Below the pieces are notes generated by a model that was not told where the DNA came from, searched no databases, and saw nothing but the letters and a program-made list of their open reading frames with translations. The position numbers and the translations under genes are program-made. Shown one piece after another: positions 1 to 11,576 of a stretch of DNA of 64,000 bases. Location: the NCBI GenBank assembly GCA_001574975.1, contig KQ965850.1, positions 1-64,000 of the forward strand. Direction: 5' to 3'. The stretch's first letter is position 1. The number at the start of each line of letters is the position of its first letter. Source of the DNA: Gonapodya prolifera JEL478. Lineage: Eukaryota > Monoblepharomycota > Monoblepharidomycetes > Monoblepharidales > Gonapodyaceae.

Positions 1-115
1 TCTAGCTAGACCAATACACATCTCTCAAAACATCTCACATCTCTCCACCTGTCCCATACTGCTACTTACCCTTTGGAACATCCTAGGAGGCTGATCAAGT
101 ATCAGTTCTGCCACA
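1..115 (+). repeat. 5' LTR of Gypsy-1 (3' part only)
   Basis: The first 115 bases match 8257-8371 with two differences (positions 96-97). They are the last 115 bp of a 224-bp LTR whose first 109 bp lie left of the window. The end is ...CCACA, as at the 3' LTR. The low divergence suggests a fairly recent insertion despite the broken reading frames. Confidence 0.93.
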
Positions 116-118
116 TTT

Positions 119-140
119 TGGGGGGACGACCAGGACTCGA
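119..140 (+). other. primer binding site of Gypsy-1
   Basis: Three bases after the 5' LTR a stretch starts with TGG and continues through CAGGACTCGA. This is what the complement of a tRNA 3' end looks like: CCA, acceptor stem, then T-arm. The match appears to run into the T loop. I cannot name the tRNA by eye. Confidence 0.6.
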
Positions 141-614
141 CTCATCAAACCTCCGACCCCGTCCACTACGGACCGGTCTGGAGGTTTGGAGACCATCAGG
201 GGACATTGTTGCACTTAGGATCGGAGCATCGCCGCAATTGGCTGCTCAGCAGTTGAGCTCGATCGTCTTCACTTCGCACATCGCTACCCCTACATTTCTC
301 CCACACACCGATTGCCGCTTGCAAATCGCCTCCTCCTGCAATCTAACTGTTCTTGAGCCTTTCTTTAGCCCATCGTTCGGCGATCGTGACCACTCGGCGT
401 GATCGGGGATATACAGTTTACCCGCATCGCTCCTCACCAGATACCTCCGAGATCTTCACTCATCAATCTCGTCCCACAACTCTCACCCCAAGTCTCTTTG
501 GGTCCCATCGCTCGCTCTCTTGCCGCATCCCCGCCATCGCGCCATCGCAACCCATCCTCGACCCCCATCGCAAATCGTCGCTCTCGTCGTCACCCTTGCT
601 TCACTTCACTCGCT

Positions 615-2203
615 ATGTCGAACAACGGAGGTCCCGCCGACGCATCTTCTGACTCCTCCTCGCCGGTAACCCCGTCCCCAGTGGCGAACCCCCCCAAATC
701 TTCCACTTTGTCGACGTCTTGCAAAGCAACCCCAGCAAGCTCGCCCCGACGCGAGAGCGCATCTAACTTGCCCCATGCCAATGCTCGCGGCAAGAAGAAG
801 GCCTGGAGTGTCTCGGATCTTGCAAGCCGCGTGGATACAATGGATATAGATCCAAGGACTCCCCCTGCCGCGCAATCCCGCGTCGATGGCCCCGCACCAG
901 CCCCACCTGTCAGCGCCCCAGCGCAGCCACCACCTGCGCTTCCTCCTCTACCACCCCAGTTAATTATCCTACCCCTTTGACCCGAGGAGTCAGTCGTCCA
1001 CCCCGTCACGGCCTCGGACGGCTTCCTGGACGACGTCAGCACCAACAGCGACGAGGCGCCAAACATCCGCTTCGAGAACCACCGCACCGAAAAGCTCGAC
1101 CCGTCCAATGTGTTGGGGAGCGCCAAGCGTATCATAATGAACGCCAAGGCAGAGGGTGCGAATCAGGCCGCCATCAAACGGGTGCTCATCAAGATGGTCA
1201 CGCGCGAGGATCTCCTGGGCTGGCTTACCACGATGGACCCCACCCTGTGCCTGCGACCTCTGAACCTCTACCCCAACACCCCGCAATGGCCTCTTCCCCC
1301 TCGCACGGCTCGGCAGATGTTTCAGTTCATCATTGCCGTCTATGCCTCGCCCCACTACATCAACAGGATGCGCCACCGCGCAATGGCAGGGTACTGGAAC
1401 GTCAACAAGTCGGGACAAGCCGTCTCCGCAGAGACTTTTGCGCGGGACTGCCTCACCGACGCTCGCGACTTCTACACCCACCTCGACGCCGCGTCGCTCC
1501 ACCTGGCTCGCCCCGACTCGGCCCTCATCAATAGCACGGCCATCAACCGCTTCCGCAACGCCCTCACGCCTGAGCAGTGGATCCAGGTGGAGGACCGCGC
1601 ACAGCAGCATGGCTTTGACTTCATTGAGAACATCAAGCAGCTTATCGTGTGCGCGAGGCATATGACCCCGCAGAAGAAGCTCGCTCCGAAGCCAGTTGGC
1701 AAGACCGAGACCCCGACACCCACCCCAGCCACCACCCCCGCTGCTGCTTCAACGCCGCTCGCGTGCACGTCATTGACGCTGACGCTCCGCCCGCATCGCC
1801 ACTGAAGCGTGCCGCCCCTACTGATGAGGGTGGCTGCCAGAACGGCAAACGGTTCAAGAGCAACGGCAACCCCAACAACCGAAAGCAGGAGCACTGCCCT
1901 CAAGACCGCGACCAATCGCCCCCATGTGGAAATCGTTCTCGCTCTCGCGATTACGACAACCGCGGCCGGGGTGGGTCATACCCTCGCCGTTCCCCCTCTC
2001 CCCATTGTCTGAGCTGCGAGCGGTGTGGATTGGATAACCACACCAGGCGAGACTGCAAGTACAGCGGCTACACGGCGGCTCGGATCAAGGCACTTACGGA
2101 GGACGATGGGCATCGCGACCGTCAGGATGACCGCGACTACTGGGGTGGTCGTGGCACTGACAATAGGCGTGACAACAAGAACGGGCGATTCTTTAGGAAG
2201 TGA
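615..2203 (+). pseudogene. gag: Gypsy-1 gag (broken)
   Basis: Structural protein of the retrotransposon, which would package element RNA. It opens at ATG 615 with a Ser/Pro-rich N-terminus, continues through a helical capsid-like region (about 1110-1700) and ends in a basic tail with one CCHC zinc knuckle, CERCGLDNHTRRDC (about 2014-2056). Two lesions break it: an in-frame TGA at 978-980, after which the same frame resumes, and a +1 frame change around 1730-1760 between capsid and knuckle. The stop codon is TGA at 2201. The capsid part was not matched to a named family; the assignment rests on the knuckle, the position after the PBS and the pol downstream. Confidence 0.85.
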
Positions 2204-2869
2204 GTAGGACACTTGGCGCTTTGGGTGGTTGTTGCCGGGGCAACAATTGTACGTACGTACACGGAACTTTGGGCATTACACTGGAGGGTAGCACGAGCAC
2301 CCCTACTACTTAGAGTACGCTTAGCGACTCTCGTACAGTGTGTTTAGTTACGCAGGCTACAATAAAACCTAGACTGAAACAACATTTGCATTGGCTTTGT
2401 CCCAACCCAAATGGGTGGACTGAAGGGCCCTTGCTGTGCACTCCCCCACTGACGAGGAAACGCGAGCAATGCTGGCCTTAAGCGCCATAAGTCGACTTGA
2501 GTCGTGTCGGGAAAGGGCGTCGCGCGCGGAAGACGGGCAATGGCTCCACTGAGAGCACCGGTCGCGGACAAATTGCCGGTCCTGCACACGAGAGCAAGAC
2601 CCCCTTCGTGTTGAGCATAGTTTAATACATGCTCTATTCGTTTATACCATTGCACCACGCCTACGACGCGCACCACAAAAATTTTGCTTTGTTTGGGACG
2701 TGTACCACCCTCACACCGTCACGCAGCCGTACACTCTGCGGGTGCGCCCCAAGTGGAAACCTTGACGGAGGAAAAGCTGCCCAGTCACCCTGCCCATGCA
2801 AACGGGGCTAACGTTCAGGTTGAGTCGCGACAACTGTTGAACGGGGTCGTGGCTGACTGTAGTCGCGCG
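2204..2869 (+). other. gag-pol spacer of Gypsy-1
   Basis: Between the gag stop and the first ATG of the pol frame (2870) there is no convincing gene. The pol frame is open from about 2684 but without an ATG there. How pol is expressed (shift, readthrough or internal start) cannot be decided here. Confidence 0.5.
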
Positions 2870-5800
2870 ATGTTGACACACGCGACACAGTGGCACCGGG
2901 GAAAACCCAGGTGGTATAAAGAGCATCCCGAGAGTCGTTCCATGTTAACGGCAGTGCTTTGCACCTCGGCTGGCCTCCCACACGGTGTCAGTGTGACCCT
3001 TCGGGGACCGCGACCACTGGGCTGGTGGGGCACGTACGGACCCTACGGGGACCTCGCCTGCTTTTCCCCCTTGCTGCGCGCTTTCCGCGCCCCAGCTTTC
3101 GTTTCATGCACGGCGTTTAAGTCTAATGGTATCCCTTCTGTCGCCCTATCACCCAGCCCGACAGTCGAAGCGGACCCCTGCCTGTCCTCCGGGAGCTCCT
3201 CAACACAGGGCGTTGAGCCAAGCACATACCCAGGCATGTTCGGGGACGTGGCCTCCTTACAACCCAATCCACCGTCGGAGCAACCGCGTGCCCGACTGGT
3301 GGTACCGTCTATGTCCGGTGGGGTTACAGAGCCACAGGGTGACAGAGAACCGCTTCAGGTCTCTGACCTTGATTACCTCCTCGTCCACTACAAGAAACAC
3401 CCGCCAAAGAAGCGAACACAGTCGGGATCAGCTGGTGAGGATGGTACTGAACCACCTTCAAAGCGACTCCCGAACCCCGACCCAACACCACAACAACGTC
3501 GTAACCGTGCCTGTCGTAATGAGTATCGTAAACGCCCCGCCATGCCCCGCACCCAGCCGGAACCGCTCGAGATGAACATTGAAGTATCCGAATCAGACAA
3601 ACCGGTTGTCATCGAGAACACCGACTATGGTGCTGACCCTGACCTCTACGTGGACCACGTCGCGTGCAAAGTACAAGTACATCTAGCCGGTCTTCCTGAC
3701 CTCGACGGAGCCATTGTTGAGGGCCTACCCGACACGGGTGCCAATGTCGAATGCATGAGCTATGACACTTACCGTCGCTTCGTGCATGGCAACCCAGAGT
3801 ACCCTCGTATGATGACCAACAAGCGTCTGAACATTACCATCGGCAACAGCAGCACCATGCAACCCATGGGCCGCGTCATTATGCCGGTCGACATCAATGG
3901 GTTTGGCCACTCTACGGTCACCTTCAACATCATTGACGGTCTTCCTTACAACGTGATTTTAGGCACAGGCTATCTACGAAGAAGCGGTGCTCTGCTAGAC
4001 ATGCGTAAGATGACCATTCGCTTTCCCCTCTGCAAGAATGCCCAGATCCGGTACAACCAGTACTCGCCCCCGATCTCCTTGGCTGCAGTTCGACGCACAG
4101 CGCGAACTACCGCCGAGACTTTCACTATGGTCACAACAAAACTGCTGACCCTTCCACCAGGCCTTGGAACCCTCGCAGTAGTCACCCCCCTCGAACACCG
4201 AGTCTGCACAAAACTGGAAGGGGAGGACATTTGTATTGTGGCCAACCCTATCCTTACAGCGCGAGATAATCTATCCGTGCCTAATTCCTTCTGCCGCGTC
4301 AAAGACGGAGTCGTCGCGGTCGGGATTGAGAACTGGTCGGACCAAACAGTAATCGTCCCAAAAGGAACGAGGATCGCCCGATGCACCAGGATCGACAATA
4401 CCGAGTATGAGACTTTCGTCTTAAAGGCAAAGCCTGAAGACGCAGAGCCCATCTTGGGGTTCGATCGCCGGGGAATCCTTATGACGGCCATAGCCAACCC
4501 AACCCTAGGGACCGCCCGCAACGACATTGAAGGTCTTGACCTCACGAACACGATACTCACAGACGAGCAAATAGGCCGTCTTTGAGCCTTCCTCTGGCGT
4601 AACAAAGACATATTCAGTGTTGGCAATGTGCCTGGCATTGTCCGAGGTGTCCAACACGAGATCGACACTGGTGACGCCCGCCCAATTTCGGTACCACAAT
4701 ACCGTTCGGGCAAGCGCGATCGCGACTCCATAGGAGAGCATTGCGAGAAAATGCTAACGGATGGAATTATCCAACGTAGCATGTCGCCTTGGTCCGCTCC
4801 GGTGGTAATGGTTCCCAAGAAGGACGGAAAACTCCGCCTCTGCATCGACTATCGGAAGCTGAACGCGATTACAAAACGTGATCAGTACCCGCTTCCTCGT
4901 ATCGACGACCTTATTAATGCCACCAGGATGCTAAGTCCTTTACAGCACTAGACATCACTTGGGGGTATTGGAATATCGAAATCGCGCCAAAAGACCGACC
5001 TAAAACGGCTTTTGCGACGCATGAGGGCCTCTTTGAGTTCGTTCGAATGCCCTTTGGTCTCACCAACGCACCCGCCACGTTCCAACGTCTCATGGACCGT
5101 GTTGTGCAAGGCATGAATTGGGTATCTTGCCTCGTTTACCTCGATGACATTCTGGTTTTCTCTGCCTCCTTCAAAGAGCATCTTGCACACCTCGAGCAGA
5201 TCTTTGAAAGACTGCGCGAGGCTAACCTCAAGCTCCGCGCATCAAAATGTAACTTCTGTCAACACGAGACACCTTATTTGGGTCACGTGCTTACTTCTGA
5301 CGGAAACATCAAGATGGACCCCAAAAAGGTTAACGCTGTGGCGAACCTTGATCCACCACGCGATCTCAAGGAACTGCAACATTTCTTGGGTCTCGCTGGA
5401 TGTTATCGACACTTTATTCCTCGTTTTGCAGAGATTGCTGCCCCTCTATCCGACATGACCGTTAAAGGCGTGAAGGTAGATTGTTCAGGTGGTACTCCGT
5501 TCAAGGCGTTCACCACTCTCAAGACGATGCTTACCAAACCGGGGCGCGGACTTAGAAGAGTCGACTACAACCGTCCGTTCATTTTAAAGACGGATGCATC
5601 TGGAATCGCCGCCGGCGCTGTTCTTGAGCAGATGGACGATCGTGGTAAACCATATCCCATGGGGTATGGTTCCAAGAAGTTCACTCCAGCTCAGCAACGC
5701 TGGGATACTTGCGAACGAGAAGCTTTCGCCGCTCTGTGGGGTTGCAAGTTCCTTTGGCACTATCTATTAGGAGCGCCGTTCGAACTTCACACTGACCACG

Positions 5801-7858
5801 AATCTCTTAAATGGCTACAAAACCCCTCAAGTACTGGCAAAGTTGCGCGTTGGGCAATCCGAGTGTCTGAGTTTGCCTACACACCGGTCTATAAGCCTGG
5901 GCCTACGCAGGTTCAAGTCGACGCTTTGTCGCGACTCAAAAACCCGCCCCAGGACGACTTACATATTTCATTCGACATTCCCACTGCCGGCGATGGCGAG
6001 AACAATGCTGCGCCGGAGGATAAAATCCCTGCGTGGGTCAACGCCATTAACGCCCGCAAGCAACGCCTCCATGATTGCACCACACCAAAACCGACCGCCG
6101 TACAAGCGTTCTCCGGTGCATCTTGGCATGACCAAGAGTACCGCGATGACTTCCGCACAGCTCAGAGAAATGATCCTGAACTGTCGCAGATTTTTATGGT
6201 CCTCGAAAACAAGGTGGGGGAAGAGCAACTCTCCTCCCCAGAGTGGAAAGAGTATGTCCGACGGTCGAAGGGCATGCAAATCCACAACGGTCTCCTTGTT
6301 CGGTTGGTGCTTCGCTCTAGAGAACCTGCCAGTGCTACAGGCGCATCTTGAGTACTGCTTAAGCAGCTTGAGGGCGACCTACCGGTTGTTGTACCTGTGT
6401 CCAAACGGACCGAGATCTTACGAATGTTCCACGAAGATCTCACTGCTGCACACCCTGGATCAACATCTATGATCACTGCAATGTCACCGAAGTTTTATTG
6501 GTACCAAATGGCTTGAGACATACGCGACTACGTAGGGCGATGCATCTCTTGCCAAAGTAGGAAACCAACCCAACCAAAGCACCATGGCAAGCTTATCCCC
6601 TACGACTTCTCGGTTTCCCAGCCGTGGGACGATGTGGCTATCAACCACGTTGGACCTTTTCCTACTACGGCTGGCGGACTTTCACACATCTTGGTAGCGG
6701 TCGATTTGTTTACCCGCTGGGGTCGAGCTCATTCCAGTAGCCAACACCTCGGCGGCAACAACTGCATACGCTTTGCTCAATGAATGGGTCTACCGCTGGG
6801 GTGTCTTCAAGAGACTCCACAGTGATAATGCCTTTGCTACCAAGGTGCTCAAACGTCTAGGCAAAAAACTGCGGTTCCGTCATACCTTCTCATCGCCGGG
6901 TCATCCCCAAGGAAACCCGTATGCTGAAAGAGTAATGAAACCGATTGTTCAATCTTTGTACATGTACATCGATAATGAAGACCAAACGAATTGGGATCTA
7001 TTTGTAAGACCCATTCAGTTCGCTCTCAATTCTGGCGTGCATTCCACAACCGGCTACGCTCCATTTTTTCTCGCCACCGGCACTGAGCCTTGCCTACCAA
7101 CAGATGTAATCGCCAGTGTTCAGCAGCGGTTGTCACTCCACAATGGGGACAATTTGCCTTTTTTGGAGTTATTGGCCGAGTTGTACGAACAAGTCCGTGA
7201 GCGCATGAAGACGTCTGCGGCAAAGCGCAAGGACGCGTTCGACCGTAAACAGCAAGACGTTACCTTTGTGATTGGTGGAACGGTGATGCTTTACGTTAAG
7301 GAAGCTCATTGCAAAGGGGACAGTACTAAGTTTGCTTCGTACTGGGCTGGACCCTACACCGTCACTGAACAAGTTACGCCCGTCACCTACCGTCTTGTGC
7401 ATGCTCGCACTGGTAGACCGGCTCTTGCTCACGTGACTCGTCTTCGAAAGGTGCCAGCTTACATTCCGCTGCCTGATGCACAAACTGCACTGGCATCGAC
7501 CCCTTCATCTATTGAAGAGGATTGGTCGTCTCCTGCGGGATCTGCTGAAGATCTGACCGACGCCCTTGTTGCCCCTCTTGGCTCACATGCTGATGGTAGA
7601 CCACAGTACGAAATGGAGCACATTTGGGCAAAACAGGGACATGGCAAGAACATGCAATACCTTGTGAAATTTCGAGGCTACGATGATCCTGAATGGACAT
7701 TTGCCTACGATATCCAAGGCAAAGCAATGATCAAGGAATACAAGAGACTAAACTTTCCGGGGAAAGTTGAAAAGCCTCGTGCTCCGCGACTCCCAGTCAC
7801 TTCTCCTGAACGTAAAGCATCTCGGAAAAGTGCACGTGCAGCCGGGAACAAGAACTAA
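2870..7858 (+). pseudogene. pol: Gypsy-1 pol: PR-RT-RNaseH-INT-chromodomain (broken)
   Basis: Ty3/Gypsy chromovirus polyprotein. In order: aspartic protease with DTGA (about 3730); reverse transcriptase with PMGR-like N-terminus, YPLPRIDD and the catalytic YLDD (about 5135-5150); RNase H (KTDASG, about 5590); integrase with HHCC zinc finger (about 6430-6560), the D of SDNA (about 6825) and the E of AERV (about 6930); C-terminal chromodomain (about 7610-7745). Lesions: TGA at 4583, 6349 and 6514, and frame changes near 4927 and 6720, the latter one extra G in a G-run. The first catalytic Asp of the integrase core is Asn (AINHVG, about 6640). The element is therefore not autonomous as read. PR-RT-RH-INT order plus the chromodomain is diagnostic of chromoviruses. 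Confidence 0.95.
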
Positions 7859-8135
7859 TTCTGTTTCGGTGTGGACACCTTTTTGCAGGAAGGGGCGATC
7901 TCTATCTGCTATTTTGCATTTTATTTGGGCTCACCGCTACTCTTAGAGATTGGTGCCCCAAAAAGGATCTACTTGTGACGGGAGTTTTCACCCCAAGGGT
8001 TTCTCCTATGAGGGCTGTTATATTGTGCCTGTACGCATTTCCAGTCCGACCGATAATGCTTTTTTCCCACTGGGTTTTGCATGTCGGGGTGTTTGCGGTC
8101 TGAACATACTCCTGGTGCGGACACCAGCCTTCAAT
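7859..8135 (+). other. 3' untranslated region of Gypsy-1
   Basis: Noncoding stretch between the pol stop and the polypurine tract. No open frame of note and no second gene. Confidence 0.6.
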
Positions 8136-8147
8136 AAGGAGGGGAGG
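8136..8147 (+). other. polypurine tract of Gypsy-1
   Basis: AAGGAGGGGAGG directly abuts the TG that starts the 3' LTR at 8148. This is the expected plus-strand primer of reverse transcription and fixes the LTR boundary. Confidence 0.85.
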
Positions 8148-8371
8148 TGTAGTGGAACTAACACTCGAAAGGGGTTAGTGAATACTACTATAGCCTTGAG
8201 TCGGATGGGGCTAAAAGGTATCCTCAGGCACCACTATTTATATGTTCAGAGCCCCATCTAGCTAGACCAATACACATCTCTCAAAACATCTCACATCTCT
8301 CCACCTGTCCCATACTGCTACTTACCCTTTGGAACATCCTAGGAGGCTGATTGAGTATCAGTTCTGCCACA
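8148..8371 (+). repeat. 3' LTR of Gypsy-1 (224 bp, complete)
   Basis: Starts TGTAGTGG after the polypurine tract and ends CCACA, giving the TG...CA termini of LTR elements. Its last 115 bp equal bases 1-115. The next base (8372) is inside another LTR, so Gypsy-1 inserted into an older element; the matching target duplication lies left of the window. Confidence 0.92.
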
Positions 8372-8599
8372 AGGTGAGCTGCACGAGCCTGTAAACTGCA
8401 GGAACGTGTATATATATGATCAAACATACATAATATGTTGTAGCGCACACAGAACTCACCTGCAGGAACGTGACACCAAACTTGGGGCACGCCCTGCAGG
8501 TGCACTCATCTAAATACATGACCACAGTAGTGGCACAGCACTTAACACCTCACACTATATATACCATGTCAATGGATGTCACCTGAGGCTATGGTGACA
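8372..8599 (-). repeat. LTR A (minus-oriented, end cut by Gypsy-1)
   Basis: 228 bp that read as the exact inverse of solo LTR D (12393-12620). Compared with D it lacks the last 13 bp (AGGTTGTGTAGCA side), which must lie beyond Gypsy-1. On the minus strand it starts TGTCACCATAG. The last codons and stop of the Gypsy-2 integrase frame (8589) lie inside it. Confidence 0.9.
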
Positions 8600-10811
8600 G
8601 TGGAGGTATATGTCGTCCGGGAATTTTATTCTCATAGTGAGGTGATAATAAAGAAGCATGAAACACTGGATGGATTCTTGACATAGTTGTTGGAAGTTGT
8701 AATTTAAATGCCACTGCATTGATTTGTTCTGTAATCACAAATGGTCCAACTTTCTTGTAGTCAAGTTTTTTACTAGGCCTTGTTGTTGCCAAGTTCCTTG
8801 TCTTAAGCCAAACCATGTCTCCCACTTTAAAATTCACTGGTCTCCTGTGAGGATCTTCACGCTTCTTCCAAATTTCTTGTGCTGCTTTGATATGCTCCCG
8901 AATTCTGGAAGTAACCCCTGTCATCTCCTTCACTCTTGCCTCTGCATCTGCAGACAGTGATTTTAGGGGTAACTGCTGCATAGGGTGCGCTATTGGGTGA
9001 TGTAAGGTTGTTGCAAAGAATGGGGAGTAGCCAGTAGTTTCATTTGGGGTATTGTTGTGTGCAAACTCCATGAGTGGAAGGTATTTCACCCAGTTATTTT
9101 GTTCGTAGTTGACATAATATCTCAGCATAATTTCCAACTGTTGGTTTTTGTTTTCTGTTTGACCATCAGATTGCAGGTGGAATGCAGTTGATTTTGATGG
9201 ATGAGCTCCAAGTAATCTCCAAAAGGTATTCCAGAACTCTGCAATAAATTGTGGTCCACGATCAGAAACTATATCAAGAGGTAGTCCATGATATCTGTAA
9301 ACTCTGTCAATGTAAAGTTCTGCTAATTCAGCAGCTGTAATATTTTCATTGCATTCAACAAAGTGGACACCCTTTTTTAATCTATCTGTCACAACCCAGA
9401 TTGAGTCATAGGTATGACCCTTGTGTTCTGAAGGAGGTAACTTGACTATAAAATCCATAGCAACATGTGTCCAAGGATGTTCTGGAATTGATAGTGGGGT
9501 AAGTTCCCCAAAAGGCTTCCCTCTGTCAGGTTTATTTCTCTGGCATGATTCACAAGATTTACAGTATTGTTCCACATACTTTCTGCGTCCTTCCCAATCA
9601 TATCCTGCCTTGGTAATTGCAGCATCAGTGCGTTCCCAACTTGGGTGAGCTGCACTAGGATGGTCATGAAATGCTTTGCAGATTTCTAATTTTTCCTGCT
9701 CATCTGTGACTTGTTGCAAAGCGTCAGCAGNTGACCCTGCCCCTTTGGCAACAGCTATTCTTTCAACTGCATAAGGTGGTCTTGGTAGAAAATGTTCAAC
9801 TGGGAGAAGCACCTGTGTTCTATCCCCCTGTTTCTCTTCTGCAGTTGGTATATAGCTGGGGTTTCTAGAGAGAGCATCTGCTATTTTATTCTTTGTTTTG
9901 GGGACATGCTGGATAACATAATCAAATTCTCCCAGGTCAACTGCCCATCGAGCATGTCGGGGTGTAAGGAATCTCCAATTTAAGAAATACATCAGGTTTT
10001 ATGGTCTGTTCTTATTTCGACCTGTGTAGAAGTTCCTGAAAGCCAATGTCTCCATTTCTTGAGTGCCTCAACTATTGCAAGTAATTCCTTGTCATTTATT
10101 GAATAATTTCGTTCTGCAGGTTTAAGCTTCCTGCTCCAGAACTCCAGAGGCTGAAGAGATTGGGTTAAAGGATCTGTCTGCATGACCACTGCACCAAGAC
10201 CATATGGAGAGGCATCAGTGTATACAANAAATGGCTGTGTTGAATCTGCAGGTCTGAGGACCGGGGCTTTAGCTATCAGCTGTTTGATCAGTGTGAATGC
10301 TTCTTCACACTTTTCATTCCAGTGGAATCTTGATGATGGTTTTGTAAGCTCCTGTATAGGTTGAATTACTTCATCAAATCTTGGAATCCAATTCTTGTAG
10401 CACTGTAAAAGACCATGTACTTCCTGGGCAGACTTAGTGCTTGTAGGTTTGGGAAGTACATTCACTTCATGCATTGCATCCTCTGTGAGCTCTGTTCCTT
10501 CTCTCCCAATGATATAACCACCAAAGGGAATTTTCTCTGCATGGAAAACACATTTCTTTGGATTTGCATACAAACCATTTTCTCTGAGAATGGAGAGGTA
10601 AGCTTTAACTGATGTAATGTGTTCCTCTAGAGTTCCATTGGTAGCTATTCCTGCATCATCAAGATAAACTTTCACATGTAGATGCTTTGCAGTAATTTCA
10701 TCCATGAATCTCTGCCAATGTGAGACTGCAGGTTTCCAGCCTTCCCACATTACTAATGACTCAAATGTGCCATATTTGCAGCGAAAAGCAGTTTTAGATT
10801 CATCACCAGGT
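8589..10811 (-). pseudogene. pol: Gypsy-2 pol fragment: RT C-half, RNaseH, INT
   Basis: Minus-strand Ty3/Gypsy pol remnant. It opens in mid-RT at PGDESKTAF (about 10805), runs through YLDD (about 10670), RNase H (TDASPYG), the HHCC finger (about 9670-9530), and the integrase D,D,E residues in MDFI, SDRG and QTEN. It ends in the GPY/F-like module (KVGPFV). Gag, protease and the N-half of RT are missing, and no chromodomain follows; the frame runs into LTR A and stops at 8589. One frame change at about 9992, in an A-run after TDHK, splits the RNase H. Two undetermined bases (9731, 10228) fall in the frame. Codon use is AT-rich, unlike Gypsy-1, so this is a different lineage. Confidence 0.92.
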
Positions 10812-11051
10812 TGCTACACAACCTAGGTGAGCTGCACGAGCCTGTAAGCTGCAGGAACGTGTATATATGATCAGATGTACATAGCAAGACGTAATGTGCA
10901 TAGAACTCACCTGCAGGAACGTGATGCCAAACTTAGGGCACGTCCTGCAGGTGTGCACATCTAAACCCACGGCCACAGTAGTGGCACAGCAGCTAATACC
11001 CAACACTCATACTACACTATATACTCCACGTTAGTGGATGTCAGTGTGACA
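10812..11051 (-). repeat. LTR B (240 bp)
   Basis: On the minus strand it runs TGTCACACTGAC...TTGTGTAGCA. It differs from LTR E (13729-13968) at only two bases but from A and D at roughly a fifth of positions. Left flank CAGGT and right flank TTGTG are not a target duplication. A purine-rich run on the minus strand (11057-11093) lies just upstream of its TG. Confidence 0.9.
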
Positions 11052-11460
11052 TTGTGCTCCCCTCCTTTACCCTCCCCTTCCTTTCTTCCTCCCATCAGTC
11101 AGCTTTAGCCACACAGAAAGTATTACAGTGTCCCAATCTAGAAACAGCTGCAAGTGCCTGGCAGAGTTCTTGGTCCTAGCTCTCAAGTTCCTAGACCTGA
11201 GACCATCTCCTCAAGGTTACTAATACAGTCTGAAGATCCATTTGAACATAGCAATAGCATCATGAAAATTTAAAGTTGCTGTTGGAACAGTAAGAAGGAA
11301 GGATAGGTTGGGGTGCAGATTTATGAATGTGCAGACAAAGAGGGCTGAAATGTCATCTACAGCTGCATTTGTCAAGCGATTCTGAGTAATAGATATAGCT
11401 TGAGTATGTGAATTGCTGGTTGATTCCATTTGGAAAGATCTTGTGACAGCAGAGGCTGCT
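11052..11460. other. noncoding interior next to LTR B
   Basis: Starts with a pyrimidine-rich run (11057-11093), which is purine-rich on the minus strand and sits where a 3' LTR's polypurine tract would be. The rest has only a 69-codon minus-strand frame of no recognisable family. The tandem units begin after this stretch. Confidence 0.4.
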
Positions 11461-11576
11461 AATAAATGAGCTCATATGAGTTGCACACAAAGTTGTGAAT
11501 AATTCAATGAGGAGTAGTCCAATTCAAACGAAACTTTTAAGTTGCAATATTGAATTAGTTTAGCGTCGAAAAAGGT

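Noticed and set aside
116-150. A tRNA gene next to the 5' LTR
   Set aside because: Only the complement of a tRNA 3' end is present, as expected for a primer binding site; no cloverleaf.
590-1147. Long minus-strand frame over gag
   Set aside because: Shadow of the GC-rich gag frame; no start context or domain.
978-6516. TGA as a recoded sense codon or programmed readthrough in Gypsy-1
   Set aside because: HIS7, the F-box gene and others use TGA or similar stops normally, and Gypsy-1 also has frame shifts and a lost integrase Asp; decay is simpler.
8372-11051. LTRs A and B as the two LTRs of one Gypsy-2 insertion
   Set aside because: They differ at about a fifth of positions and belong to separate subfamilies (A with D, B with E).
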